DNA from: Apoderus coryli
Lineage: Eukaryota > Arthropoda > Insecta > Coleoptera > Attelabidae
Assembly (NCBI GenBank): GCA_911728435.2
Contig: OU452202.1
Location: forward strand, 21,431,135 to 21,495,134
Length of the DNA stretch: 64,000 bases
Reading direction: 5' to 3'
Made by a program: the position numbers and the translations under genes
The notes under the pieces: generated by a model
What the model saw: the letters and a program-made list of their open reading frames with translations, nothing else
The model's database searches: none
Told to the model about the DNA's origin: nothing
Shown here: positions 26,501 through 36,209 of the stretch, piece after piece
Layout: every line of letters begins with the position of its first letter
How positions within the stretch are numbered: the stretch's first letter is position 1

Positions 26501-29500
26501 TAAAATGAACAGACAAAAAGTAATGGGACAGTACAAGCGCTATTAAAAGTTTAAAAAGTATTGAAAATGTATACAAACAAATAAGCAAAAACACTTAAAC
26601 AAAATATAGAAAGAATATAACAATGACAAGATCAAACTCCAAGCCATGGGTGTAAACATATATAAAAGAGTCTAATAGGTACACAAATCCTCAGGAATGT
26701 TTTAAATGTAGAAGAGCCTCAAAAAAAGTGTAAGGTTCGAACTTCAACTGATCGTTCAAACATATAATGTTGTTATCTCCTACAGCCTTGAAAATTTCTA
26801 ACATTTCCAGAAGATTTAATTTAATGCCCTTGTTGCAAACATGGATCACCTTCAGACCTAAATCGACATCCATGGCTTGGAGTTTCATCTTGTCATTGTT
26901 ATATTCCTTCTATGTTTTGTTTAAGTCTTTTTGCTTATTTGTTTGTATACATTTTCAATACTTTTTAAACTTTTAATAGCGCTTGTACTGTCCCATTACT
27001 TTTTGTCTGTTCATTTTACATTTTGTACATCTTTTTATTTACATATACCTGTCTGTGTTTCTGTTATTTTAAATTGAATATTTTAAACAAAAATAATTGT
27101 ATACTTTAATTTAGTCTGCTGTTAGGAGCTCTGCCTTCACAAAGTGAGCATTTTATACCACCAAGGTTTGTTAACTTGTGTTTTTCGTTATTTATGTAAG
27201 AACCCTTTTCTTAATATTGTATTGTTGCCTTTTAGGCTGATGATGGAGCTGAATCTCCGAAACATGTCCCTTTGACATAATTTATGGACTAATTAAATAG
27301 TGGAGACGATGATTTTTGTTTTATTGTAATTATAAACAATGACTTTTTCTTCTAAATCTACAAATAAAAAAGTTTTTCTTGCAACTTTTTCCCTATGTAA
27401 CTGATTTTCTAATTCGTGCCCTTTACATAATTCCAATACTGTTCAATAAAAAAGTGACCACCCTGAATACAAGTAACTTACGTTGTCAATAATTTAAAAC
27501 ATAAATGAACCATGCCTAGCATCATGTATGTGAATCCAAAACACTTCCACAAGAGTTTGAATACTGAGTCACTGCCTTTTTCTTTGAGTTCCATCCATTT
27601 TTCTTCAACATAATCGCCATTACTTTTTGAACTGCACGAGTTGACAACTTCATAAATATCCTCTTCTTCTAAATCTTTTTTGTATGCTTTTTGAAATAGT
27701 TTACCTGTATAGCTTTAGATAAAAAAATATACACAAACGATTAGTCTTGCCTAGAAATTATTAAATTTAAATTTTCTTACATTAAAAACACTCATAAACC
27801 TCAGAGGGTGTATACCGCAACTCCTTTGGTAGATTGTAAGTTTATCTCGAAATAAATAAAAATGGATTTTTGCCTACTAGGGCGTAACCGATATTGTGCT
27901 CCTACTGTTCTCTAGTTTTATCTCTATTCGGATGGACATATTGCGATATAGAGGGCGCCACTAATCAACTACTCTACCAACAAACGAATGAAATAACCCC
28001 TTCGAGCGCACTCAAAAATTTTCGGCGTATTCTTCGAAAAACAAAAAAGTCTATTAAAATAAAACTCTGCTATGCTTTTATGATTGACAACACGATATGT
28101 TTTTTGAAAAGCTCAGCAACAGCTTTATCGAACGATAGTTATTATTATTATTAGTCGTAAAACAGTAAACGGTAAAACCGATGAAACTGTTGCTCAGTTC
28201 CTAATTTGAGGTTTTTGAAATATTGATGTCATCCTCACTAATCTTCTATAGCGAGTAGTGGACCAACTGATCGCATTATCACCTATTCAGGTAATGAATT
28301 CCATGCATATACAGCTCTGTTTGTTATAAAATTCTTCCGAGGAAGTCTAGCACATCTCTCCTTGTCAAGTTTCTTACTATTGCCACGCAGATTAGGATTT
28401 CTAGCAGGATGAAATACATGGAGATTCACCGAGTAGTAGCCACTAAGTATCTTGTATGTTTGAATTAGATCGCCTCGTTGTCGTCGATCATAAAGACATG
28501 TCAAATTTAAAAGCCTCAATCGCTCCTCATATGGTATATGGCTAAGTGCATGAGGTAGCTTAGAGATCTCCTCTGAACCCTTTCCAATGCCTCTATGTCC
28601 TTAATGAAGTAGGGAGACCAAACGCTGTTGGCATATTCCAGTAGTGGTCTGACATACGATTTATACAATTGCAATATTAGAGAGTTTGATCTCGATTTGA
28701 AAGCTCTCTGTATCAGATACCACAGTCTATTAGCTTTCTTCACTGTGGCGGAAATATGGGCCTCCCACTTCAAATCCGCTGATACTATGACACCAAGATC
28801 CTTCTGCTGATTTACAGATTTAACGGCATTTCCATTGATGAAATATGGAGTCCTCCGATGTGTAGTACCTGACACTTCTTCAAATTCAAGTTCATCAACC
28901 AAACCGCCGCCCAGGACACTACATCATCAATGTCGATCTCAAATTCATTATCGTCTCGCAGTGGGTTACAAAACAGTTTGGTGTCATCAGCAAAGAAGCT
29001 CATGTTTGACGTGATGGTTCTTGTTAAGTCTGATATATATGCCAGAAAAAGCAATGGTCCCAGTACAGACCCCTGCGGGACACCACTCAAGACCGACAAT
29101 TTAGCGGATAATGCACCATTCGCTCTAACTTGGAAAATTCTTTTTGTAAGAAACATCTCAATCCACCTCAGGAGTGCCCCCCGCACGCCGTAATGCTCCA
29201 ATTTCAGCAACAAACGAGCAAATGGCACTCTGTCGAATGCTTTCTCAAAATCCAGATACAACACATCCGTAGGCTGACCAACATCATTATGGCTGGTCCA
29301 CACATTGAGGCATTCCAGAAGATTCGACTCCACCGACCTCTAAACCCATGTTGCCAATGCGAATGCATTGGCTATGTCAATTGGTCTAGTTATTGGTTCA
29401 CCCGTAGTTTTTGATTTCAGAGTTAGGTGTAATCTAATCTTCATTTGAAAAAGCTCAGTTCTGTGACTGTTACCGTTTTCGCGATTCGAATTTGATTCAC

Positions 29501-29613
29501 ATTGCATATTTAGAACTTAGTTAAAAATATACTTACCTAAATGTTAATAGTGATAAAATATTAGCACGTTCTCTAGGATTAGACTTTCGCTTAATTTGGC
29601 CAATATGATCCAT
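14565..29613 (-). CDS. ABC transporter subfamily C, ABCC4/MRP4-like full transporter
   Basis: Eighteen exons, 5' to 3': 29537-29613, 27482-27712, 25006-25221, 23174-23388, 22781-22937, 21263-21471, 21002-21205, 20720-20944, 20210-20550, 19785-20011, 19245-19360, 18752-18978, 18362-18512, 18073-18303, 17850-18008, 17494-17787, 15079-15219, 14565-14872. All are in phase; 1242 aa. Order is TMD1 (about 85-365), NBD1, TMD2 (about 650-960), NBD2. NBD1: Walker A GTLGCGKS (near 433-440), signature LSKGQ (522-526), Walker B IYLLDD (542-547). NBD2: Walker [10 protein letters not shown] (1040-1048), Q-loop PQDPVLFQG, signature FSTGQ, Walker B IVVLDE (1158-1163), H-loop IAHR. There is no extra N-terminal TMD0, so it is the short ABCC4 type, a plasma-membrane exporter of organic anions or conjugates. 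Two sequons (NLT, NST) in exon 11 suggest a glycosylated loop. Substrate unknown. Confidence 0.92.
15380..15545 (+). mobile_element. Tc1/mariner-type transposase fragment
   Basis: The plus strand reads [14 protein letters not shown] around the second catalytic Asp, and then [17 protein letters not shown], the usual tail of such transposases. The region expected between them is deleted, so it is non-functional. It lies in intron 16 of the ABC gene, upstream of a LINE copy. Confidence 0.6.
15645..16965 (+). mobile_element. Truncated Jockey/CR1-type LINE
   Basis: Reverse transcriptase frames on the plus strand show [31 protein letters not shown] and the C-terminal [18 protein letters not shown] and [12 protein letters not shown]. 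Frameshifts and stops near 15830 and 16070-16119 break it. The 3' end is an aaataaataaaat tail. It is the same family as 52688-53255. It lies in ABC intron 16. Confidence 0.85.
17200..17345 (+). repeat. Dispersed repeat related to 51870-52010
   Basis: It shares gtgaactaccct, tgcctaaaagttt and gtaaaggatttttttgtcta with the MITE-like element near 51818-52010, and starts with caccctgta. It lies in ABC intron 16. Confidence 0.6.
19444..19686 (-). mobile_element. Reverse transcriptase fragment, R1/I-like
   Basis: An 80-codon frame with LEGAFDN and [13 protein letters not shown] motifs is a slice of a LINE reverse transcriptase of the R1/I type. This differs from the Jockey/CR1 fragments elsewhere in the window. 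It ends before the catalytic YADD block. It lies in ABC intron 10. Confidence 0.65.
20583..20705 (-). mobile_element. Short Penelope-like family copy with hammerhead-like core
   Basis: On the minus strand CTGATGA (20692-20698) is followed by T, the stem GGAGT-TGAG-ACTCC, GAAAC (20672-20676) and ATGTC. Further on is the family end, cactccactgcatcctatgg plus a T-run. It lies in ABC intron 8, right after the exon 8 donor. Confidence 0.65.
21588..22677. mobile_element. Degenerate Tc1/mariner-type transposon with a nested inverted-repeat element
   Basis: The ends resemble inverted repeats (tatacaggttgtcac at 21588 and gacaccctgtatag near 22660). On the minus strand, 21998-22291 encodes [18 protein letters not shown] followed by [13 protein letters not shown]. 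This is typical of the catalytic core of insect Tc1/mariner transposases, with the rest eroded. Inside, 21605-21965 is a second element with about 45 bp inverted ends around actagtatattattta. It lies in ABC intron 5. Confidence 0.65.
23640..24190 (-). mobile_element. LINE 3' fragment (C-terminal reverse transcriptase region)
   Basis: A 149-codon frame has [35 protein letters not shown], a TRNKND block and [12 protein letters not shown]. This is the C-terminal pattern of a LINE ORF2, closely like the end of the copy at 55442-57430. It lies in ABC intron 3. Confidence 0.75.
25273..25438. mobile_element. MITE-like element with acagggtgt ends
   Basis: Inverted ends acagggtgt and acaccctgt enclose about 165 bp without coding content. 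It lies in ABC intron 2, beside the larger foldback element. Confidence 0.5.
25524..27469. mobile_element. Foldback transposon interrupted by a Penelope-like insertion
   Basis: Ends tacagggtggccac and gtgaccaccctgaata begin inverted arms that stay similar for about 100 bp (gaacagtatta / aatactgttc; gataaagttgca / tgcaactttttc). A second, inner pair of arms runs from cgtctgcttgtgtcgaaact to ctatacagggtatatcaaaa and back. The right arm is split by the 1.2 kb insertion at 26140-27331. Without it the element is about 740 bp and essentially one nested palindrome. It lies in ABC intron 2. Confidence 0.75.
26140..27331. mobile_element. Penelope-like element arranged as a giant inverted repeat, with 11 bp target duplication
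   Basis: The direct repeat ataaacaatga at 26129-26139 and 27332-27342 is a target site duplication. Inside, arms of about 470-510 bp (about 26140-26650 and 26870-27331) are inverted copies, by eye well over 90% alike, around a loop of about 220 bp. The loop, on the minus strand (26691-26888), encodes 65 codons including [20 protein letters not shown] and [17 protein letters not shown]. These resemble the end of GIY-YIG endonuclease domains of Penelope-like retroelements. Each arm holds a hammerhead-like core: minus 26244-26270 and plus 27237-27263. It lies in ABC intron 2. Confidence 0.7.
28275..29415 (-). mobile_element. Truncated CR1/L2-like LINE
   Basis: Minus-strand frames 28812-29333, 28516-28902 and 28283-28519 form a broken reverse transcriptase. 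Motifs in order are [67 protein letters not shown] and [15 protein letters not shown]. Frame changes occur near 28860 and 28517. The 5' part of the element is absent. It lies in ABC intron 1. Confidence 0.85.
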
Positions 29614-30603
29614 AATTGCTAATTTCAAAACTCACTGAAAAATCTTCCAAATAGCTATTTTAGAACTAAATGTGCATTTTTTGAATAACTGACTCTTATC
29701 ATTACAACTTTTAAGAAGAAGTAATGATATGAAACTGAATAGAGATTCTTACAATAGGTAGGTATATATATATATAAATATCATAACAATCCATTGTTAG
29801 AGATAATAGTTAAAGACTTTGTTAAATATTGAATTAAATTTAACAATTCATTTTGATATCGCGTAAGTTTACCAAAAAAAATCTGTATTTGTTATATTAT
29901 TGTTGACATACAAGTAGTAGAGGATTTTATCATGACGTAGTTTATTTGCAAAACGTATATTTTATAATACAATTTTGTCTAATTGAAAAAAATGTTCTCG
30001 ATGATAACTAAATTTCGGGCGCCATGGCACGGAATAGCCTTCGACGGACATTAATGTTTCTGAAAGTTATTAGATTTGGTTTTTAACACATTTTTTATAT
30101 TTCTTATATTTTACTCTTTGCCCATTTTTTTTTTTTTGATTTTCACGCTCTCTATTTTGCAAATCAATTTTCCCAGAGTTAGGTGAGTTCAAAGCTCAGT
30201 ATTGGCGTCATTGCTGCTGTTTCAAAAGAAAGTAAATATCTGATGTATCAAATCTGTATTTATTATTAATACAACATACAGCCAGTGGCGGCTCGTGACA
30301 TTTTAAAGAGGCAGTCCTGCAGAGCGTAGACATCTGTAATAAAAAGAATCGGTTGTCGCCCCAAAACTTTCAGTTAGTTGCCAGACACCAATACACACTT
30401 TTATAAAAAAATGAGATAAATCGACTTAATCATTGAAAAGATATGACGAAACATTGTTTTGGTGAAGATCCATAATTCACCCTGTATATTAATAATCAAA
30501 ACAAGGAGACATTTTTTAATGGTCATTTGACAATCCCCTAACGTGCCTCTACTTATGGTAGAAGTATGTACAGTTCCTCGTGACTCACCCTGTATAATTG
30601 TAT
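29614..30603. other. ABC gene 5' flank and repeat-rich intergenic DNA
   Basis: The upstream region of the ABCC4-like gene should hold its promoter, but I see no convincing TATA box. A LINE/SINE-like phrase, cagtggcggctcgtgac, is at about 30283-30299. Two direct copies of caccctgtata near 30478 and 30587 bracket a short repeat without coding content. Confidence 0.4.
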
Positions 30604-30732
30604 TATTTTCATTATTTCCAATAAACAAATTAACTACTTTATTCAAAAATTAGAAGAAAAAAATATTGACAGGGCTGGGATTCGAACCCAGAACCTTCCA
30701 CATGCGAAGGGCACGCTCTATCAATGACGCCA
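30604..30732 (-). mobile_element. tRNA-derived SINE, copy 2
   Basis: The reverse complement reads tggcgtcattgatagagc, then the B box gggttcgaatccc, then a tail with tttttgaataaagtagttaa and ggaaataatgaaaa. This matches the copy at 3949-4075 in both the tRNA-like head and the unrelated tail. Confidence 0.65.
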
Positions 30733-30753
30733 AAAATTTTAGCTCAATTGGGT

Positions 30754-31065
30754 CATAGTTAAAATAATAGACAGTTTCTTCACCTCGTGTCGGTGCGTCT
30801 GATGTAGGTGGGTTCAAAGCAATTCGCCGCGCGTATAGTTATAGCACAGTTTAATATACAGTTACTTCACTTCGTGTCGGAATGTTTTATCTCTGTCTTC
30901 AAAGCAATTCGCCGCTACTATATTTATAGTATAGTATCTTATAGTATATATAGATATAGTATATATAGTAGCGGGCTAGAAATGTGGCTGGGATTGCGAC
31001 GAGTCGATGCCGTTTTTAGCGTCTACTGACCCTTCTTATCTATAGTTATTATTCTATGGTTATAA
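30754..31065 (+). repeat. Unclassified dispersed repeat, copy B
   Basis: It has the same diagnostic words in the same order as 12507-12812 (agttaaaataata, caaagcaattcgccgc twice, gtagcgggct, cgagtcgatgccg, ctatagttatt). Like copy A it holds two internal subunits. Confidence 0.8.
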
Positions 31066-31148
31066 TAATAATAATCTCTTTATTGTCTAACAGGTATTGC
31101 TACCCAATAACAAGACAAAATCTTCCATTAACAAAAACAATTGCCTAG
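31066..31148 (-). mobile_element. LINE 3' end, split by the LTR element
   Basis: On the minus strand this is the LINE 3' terminus, ttgtctaacaggt preceded by an att repeat tail. The copy ending at about 50275 has the same terminus. Its remaining sequence lies beyond the LTR retrotransposon at 36501-36908. Confidence 0.7.
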
Positions 31149-31434
31149 TGTTTTATCGGGTAGTCACGCATTAACGCACAGTGTTCATAACTAATGGCTT
31201 TATTACACAACCGTACAGGAGTATTTGTTTCAGAAGTAATTACAATTAGGGATTACTGATAGGTATAAAACTAATAAGTATTGCATATATATATGCTGCT
31301 AATAGGTTGATGTGGTTAGCTTGGAGGCGGGTAGACGACTGCCTCACGTAGTCGGTTCGTACTTGCTCGCTGCGCACACCGTCATGTGTAGCCGATGTGC
31401 TGGTTCCATTTGGCGGTTCTTCAAATCCGCAACA
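31149..31434 (-). repeat. 3' LTR of the Ty3/gypsy element
   Basis: It is 286 bp, beginning tgttttatcggg on the plus strand and ending ccgcaaca, with TG...CA ends. By eye it is identical to 36210-36495. It is preceded by the target duplication cctag (31144-31148). The element reads on the minus strand, so this copy is its 3' LTR. The adjacent purine run caagggag on the minus strand is a candidate polypurine tract. Confidence 0.95.
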
Positions 31435-31673
31435 CTCCCTTGGCTAACCTGTTTCCTGGGGACATAATAAACATGTGTTTAAGCGTTTGTTCCCTTCTAA
31501 CATGTTTCGCCCTTCCTGTATCATATCATCATTGACATTTTTATTTATACCATTTACAATACAGAAAAGGCAGCTGTTTTGTACAAATGTTAGAACGTTT
31601 TAGACTAGTACTACAAATCGCAATACCTAGCATACCTTCAGCCATCCCCTAATGATCCGAATACGATACACAA

Positions 31674-34600
31674 TCAAATTTCATCCGTACTCAAATCATA
31701 ATCCCTAAATTTGGATGGCATTTTAATATTACGCTTTTGTTTTACACAATCTTTAGAATTACTACTTACAATTTTATGATGTTTATGTATTTTTGGGGTT
31801 TTAACCCGTACTGGTTCAGTTAGATCCTTAAGCCCTAAGCTGCCTGAGGAAAGCCTTGTCGTTTCTCTATCAGATTCTGTCGCTTTGTCACCTACAACTT
31901 TAGAGTTCAGATTAGAAATACTATCACAGTCATCATTATAAACATTAAAATCACAGTTCATTTTACTTAAATTCTGATTAGAACTATCGTCATTCTTACT
32001 ACAACTTTGTACAATAACTTGGTCGGGTGCGCTCGGTTCCGGGCTCCTCCCGCATTCGCCATCGTCTCGAATCGAGTCCGGTGCTGCCTCGGAGCAGGAA
32101 AGCGCGCTCGCCTTGTACTGATTATTATTGAAAGAGACATAAGTTGGTTTCCGCCCTCGACTTCCACAAACAACCCCCTCCCCCTCGTTCTCCAGGGTTT
32201 GCAATGATGTTCTCAGGAGCTGGTCTGCGTGCCTCTTCCAACATCGTCCGTCCGTCAACCGACACAAATACGTGTTTTTACCTATGATCTTCTCCACTCT
32301 CGCCTTTGTCCATGATCGGATATTTTTTTTTGTATAATCGGTCACCATAACGATTTCGTTAATATTAAATTTCCGTGCTTTAGTAACTTCGTTTTTTATT
32401 CCACTCGGTGTTACTTCATTGTTGCCCCTCTCCTTAAGAATAGTTAATCTCGTCCGTATTTGCCGATCCAACATGCGTTTCGCCGGTGTTTCACCGGTAG
32501 TTCCATGTGGTGTAGTCCTATAGGAAAATAAAAACTCTGAAACCAAAGTATTAATACTTTTGTTTTTATTTACGGGATCGCTTATACGTGCTTTGAGATT
32601 GTTTTTAAATATTTTTACAGCTGACTCTGCTAAACCATTTGACCGAGGGTTATACGCTGGTGATGTAATATGTTTTATTCCGTTTCTCTGGAAGAATTGT
32701 TGTAATTTAACAGCGACAAATTGTGGTCCGTTGTCGCTAACTATGGTACTAGGCAAACCAAACCTTGAAATTGCGTCCTTTAACTTCTCTTCTACCTCAT
32801 CCGCCGTTGTTCTTTTCATTACATGTACTTCTGGCCACTTTGAAAAAGAATCTATTATTATCAAAAAGTTTTGCTTATTTAACTCCAATAGATCCATATG
32901 AACTCTGTCAAATGGTGCCTGCGCCTCTGGCCATGTCGTATTCTGGAGTCTCGGTGGAGCCTGCCTATTCTGCAAACAATGCATGCAAGATTTACATACT
33001 CTTTCTATCTGTTTATCCAACTCCGGCCAATACAAATACGATCTTGCTAGATTTTTAGTTTTTGTCATCCCAAAATGATGTGAATGGAGCTCCTCTAACA
33101 ACTTCTGCCGAAGCGGTTCTGGTACTACTATTCGGTGTCCCAAAATAAGCACCCCATTCTCCACCGTAAGCTCGCACTTCTTCTTTAAATATGGTTTGTG
33201 GCGTTCTTCTAGAACTCTTGGCAATTTTCCCGTCATTATCCATTCCACAATCTCGCTCAACGTCTTGTCTTCGGTAGTTTTGCATTTTATCTCGTCGTTA
33301 TTGATAGGCCATTCATCAATTGTCGTTGTGAAATTCAAATACTCGCATTTTTGATCTTCGGACCTGAAATCAATATTAATTGGAGCTCTTGACAAATAAT
33401 CGGCAATAATATTCTTGTCACCCCTGATGTACTGTATCTCATAATTAAAACTTGATACATATGCTGCCCATCGCTGCAATCTACTTGCATACATCTGGGG
33501 AATACCCCTTTTCTCTCCAAATATCGCTGTAAGAGCTTTGCTGTCCGTTCTTAAAACAAAGCGTTTGCCGTACAAATATTGATAAAATCTATTAAGACTA
33601 AAATAAATTGCTGCTGCCTCGCGATGACAGATAGGCCAACACATTTCCGCTTTCGTCAACGTACGAGACATGAAGCAAATAGGTCTCTCATCCCCACTTG
33701 GCAATTTATGACTTAACACAGCCGATATTCCCTTATCCGACGCATCCGTTGTCAGAATCACCGGTAACATCGGATTGTAATGGACCAGTACCATATCTGA
33801 TGCTATAAGTTCCTTTATTTTACTAAAAGATTGTTCTGTGGTCCTATTCCAGTCGATTTGATCAGATTTACTACATTTTAAGAGATCATATATTGGTCTT
33901 AAAATATCAGATATGTTTGGTATGAATTTACTATAATAATTAACCATGCCGAGGAATGATCTTACCTCTTTTAAAGTTCTCGGTCGTGGAGCGTCGATAA
34001 TTGCTCGCACCTTCGATTCTGATTTCTTTAATCCATCCCCCGTAATTCTATGTCCCAAATATTCCAGTGATTCTTTAAAAAATTCACATTTGTCCAATCG
34101 TACTGTCAAACCTGCTTCTTTCAGTTTTTCCAATACTCTTTCCAATGTTTGAATGTGTTCTTTATCACTTGTTCCTGTAATGAGAATGTCATCAAGATAT
34201 GCACACACATTATCCATGTCAACAAATAGTTGGTCTATGTATTTTTGAAAAATAAAACTAGAAACCGTCACACCAAATGGCAATCTATTCATCTTGAACA
34301 ATCCTTTGGACGTTGACAATGTCAATAACATTTTGGACTCCTCGGTAAGCTCGAACTGATTATAAGCTTGCGCCAAATCTAACTTCGAATACGCTTTACC
34401 CTTGTGCAACTTTGAAAACAATTCCTCCACTCGTGGCAAAGGATACGTAGAATCCTTGAGATGTTTGTTCACTGTCACTGAATAATCTCCACATAAACGC
34501 ACCTTCCCGTCTCCTTTTAAAATGGGTACAATCGGGGTTGCCCATTCGCTGGTTTCCACCGGGGTTATTATGTTTTCCTTTTCTAATCTTGCTAGTTCGT

Positions 34601-36149
34601 CCTCGACCATCTTTTTATAAGCTAGAGGGACAGGGCGGGGCTTGCAGAAAATCGGGGCGGCTCCCTGTTTTAAATACAATTTAATTTTCGCTAACTTGAA
34701 CTTACCGACCCGCTCCGCAAACACTTCCGGATACTTTTTTGTTACCTCTTGTATTCTATTATGAACGGAAATATTATTTACCATACGGAACCCGACACCA
34801 AACGCATCCAACCAGTCCCTACCCAGTATACCTGGTGCTTCCTTGCTTTCTACAACATAAAATTTTATTTTACATAACTTATTATTATATACAACACTTG
34901 TATATAAATATCCAATTGGTTTGAACAGTGAATTGTTATACGATTTCAAAATTGTGTTGTCTTTAGACAAACGAGAATTCCTAAAATATCTTTCAAATGT
35001 ATCGTTACTGAAAGCACTAATAGACGAGCCTGAATCTATTTGAAATTTCATTGTGTGATTATCAACTAAAATTTCTACTTCGAAACGACCAGCCTTTCCG
35101 CTTACATTTCCTTTATTTACTATGCTAAAATTATCACGACATATACCTTTTTTATTATTACATACTATATCAGATACATTAAAATCATTATTTACATTAT
35201 CATACAATGACCACACGTTTTCCACATTAGATTGTTCCACATCCAAGTCAATGTTTTGATCGTCGTCTACCATATAATTGACCTGCGTATTGTTTTTAGA
35301 ACAAGCTCTAGCGAGATGACCTGTTTTTTTACATTTAGCGCACTTAAAATTACGATAAATGCACTCACCTTTATGTTGTTTTGAGCATACTTTACATAAT
35401 ATTTTATTGTTTACTTTGTAACCTCCAACGCTGTCATTGCCTCCACCATTTTGTTCGCGCAATTGGCGGTATTGACGTGTTCGGTCGCCGCCATTATGAC
35501 ATCGCCTTGATTGACGTTCATTGTTGCCATCTGCTTGGCGTTGCCGTACTTCTTGGAATTTTCTACTATATCCCGAATCCGAACGGTTCTGGAATTTTCC
35601 ATTATTAACGAAATGTACCTCTCTCTGTTCGACATCTTGCTTCTTTCGTGCAATTTCCAGTAATTTTTCCATTTCGACTCTTTCGTCCTCCTCGCATAAT
35701 CTGTCGAATATCTTTTGCGACCTTAGTCCTGTTACCAACTTTTCTCGTAAGAATATTGTTAAGTGCTCCCCGTATTTACAGTTAATCGATAAATTTCTGA
35801 TTCTCGCGTAGTACTCACTGATAGTTTCACCCACTTCTTGTTTAGCATCATTGAAGGTTTTTCGTTCTTTCCACACAACTGGTTGTGTCGAAAAATGGGC
35901 TTCCAGTATTTTACTTAAATCCGAAAATGATTTTGTATCTGGCTTCACCGGGTGCACCAAATCACGTAAAAGTTTATACGTACTCGTACCGATTAGGCTC
36001 AACAATGTGGCAGTTTTAAGCGCCTCATTGATTTCGTGTGCTTTAAAATACAGTTCCAATCGCTCTTTATATATCACCCAATCGTCAGTATCGCTATTAA
36101 ATTCCTCGAAATTAATATTTTTATGCGCCATTTTGACTATAGCGAACAC
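31674..36149 (-). CDS. Ty3/gypsy Gag-Pol polyprotein
   Basis: An uninterrupted 1491-codon frame encodes a single fused polyprotein. Residues 1-250 are Gag-like. Two zinc-knuckle-like Cys/His motifs lie at about 252-283, the second a regular CX2CX4HX4C. The aspartic protease active site DSGSS begins at 373. Reverse transcriptase spans about 485-690 with YLDD at 651-654. RNase H begins near TTDASDKG (800). Integrase has an HHCC zinc-binding region around 1022-1058, then the catalytic core with a DLL Asp, a VSDNGPQF Asp and the ESAVKIF Glu. The last ~200 residues are low-complexity and polar. A second Met seven codons in (MAHKN) may be the real start. Overall it resembles the Mag/K02A2.6-like gypsy lineage. 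All catalytic residues I can check are present. Confidence 0.95.
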   Translation of the reverse strand: MFAIVKMAHKNINFEEFNSDTDDWVIYKERLELYFKAHEINEALKTATLLSLIGTSTYKLLRDLVHPVKPDTKSFSDLSKILEAHFSTQPVVWKERKTFNDAKQEVGETISEYYARIRNLSINCKYGEHLTIFLREKLVTGLRSQKIFDRLCEEDERVEMEKLLEIARKKQDVEQREVHFVNNGKFQNRSDSGYSRKFQEVRQRQADGNNERQSRRCHNGGDRTRQYRQLREQNGGGNDSVGGYKVNNKILCKVCSKQHKGECIYRNFKCAKCKKTGHLARACSKNNTQVNYMVDDDQNIDLDVEQSNVENVWSLYDNVNNDFNVSDIVCNNKKGICRDNFSIVNKGNVSGKAGRFEVEILVDNHTMKFQIDSGSSISAFSNDTFERYFRNSRLSKDNTILKSYNNSLFKPIGYLYTSVVYNNKLCKIKFYVVESKEAPGILGRDWLDAFGVGFRMVNNISVHNRIQEVTKKYPEVFAERVGKFKLAKIKLYLKQGAAPIFCKPRPVPLAYKKMVEDELARLEKENIITPVETSEWATPIVPILKGDGKVRLCGDYSVTVNKHLKDSTYPLPRVEELFSKLHKGKAYSKLDLAQAYNQFELTEESKMLLTLSTSKGLFKMNRLPFGVTVSSFIFQKYIDQLFVDMDNVCAYLDDILITGTSDKEHIQTLERVLEKLKEAGLTVRLDKCEFFKESLEYLGHRITGDGLKKSESKVRAIIDAPRPRTLKEVRSFLGMVNYYSKFIPNISDILRPIYDLLKCSKSDQIDWNRTTEQSFSKIKELIASDMVLVHYNPMLPVILTTDASDKGISAVLSHKLPSGDERPICFMSRTLTKAEMCWPICHREAAAIYFSLNRFYQYLYGKRFVLRTDSKALTAIFGEKRGIPQMYASRLQRWAAYVSSFNYEIQYIRGDKNIIADYLSRAPINIDFRSEDQKCEYLNFTTTIDEWPINNDEIKCKTTEDKTLSEIVEWIMTGKLPRVLEERHKPYLKKKCELTVENGVLILGHRIVVPEPLRQKLLEELHSHHFGMTKTKNLARSYLYWPELDKQIERVCKSCMHCLQNRQAPPRLQNTTWPEAQAPFDRVHMDLLELNKQNFLIIIDSFSKWPEVHVMKRTTADEVEEKLKDAISRFGLPSTIVSDNGPQFVAVKLQQFFQRNGIKHITSPAYNPRSNGLAESAVKIFKNNLKARISDPVNKNKSINTLVSEFLFSYRTTPHGTTGETPAKRMLDRQIRTRLTILKERGNNEVTPSGIKNEVTKARKFNINEIVMVTDYTKKNIRSWTKARVEKIIGKNTYLCRLTDGRCWKRHADQLLRTSLQTLENEGEGVVCGSRGRKPTYVSFNNNQYKASALSCSEAAPDSIRDDGECGRSPEPSAPDQVIVQSCSKNDDSSNQNLSKMNCDFNVYNDDCDSISNLNSKVVGDKATESDRETTRLSSGSLGLKDLTEPVRVKTPKIHKHHKIVSSNSKDCVKQKRNIKMPSKFRDYDLSTDEI

Positions 36150-36209
36150 GTGCTGTCACCGATTTTTTCCGTTTAAACTCGCGTTTCCAATTATTTTCCT
36201 CGTCACCAA

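Noticed and set aside
12964..29613. Functional cluster for sialic acid synthesis and export (CMAS plus ABCC4-like)
   Set aside because: Adjacency alone is not evidence. ABCC4 relatives export diverse organic anions, CMP-sialate is normally carried by SLC35A1, and no other sialate gene is nearby.
31674..36149. Envelope gene or endogenous retrovirus
   Set aside because: No frame follows pol before the 3' LTR, and no transmembrane or signal segment was seen. The element is a plain LTR retrotransposon.
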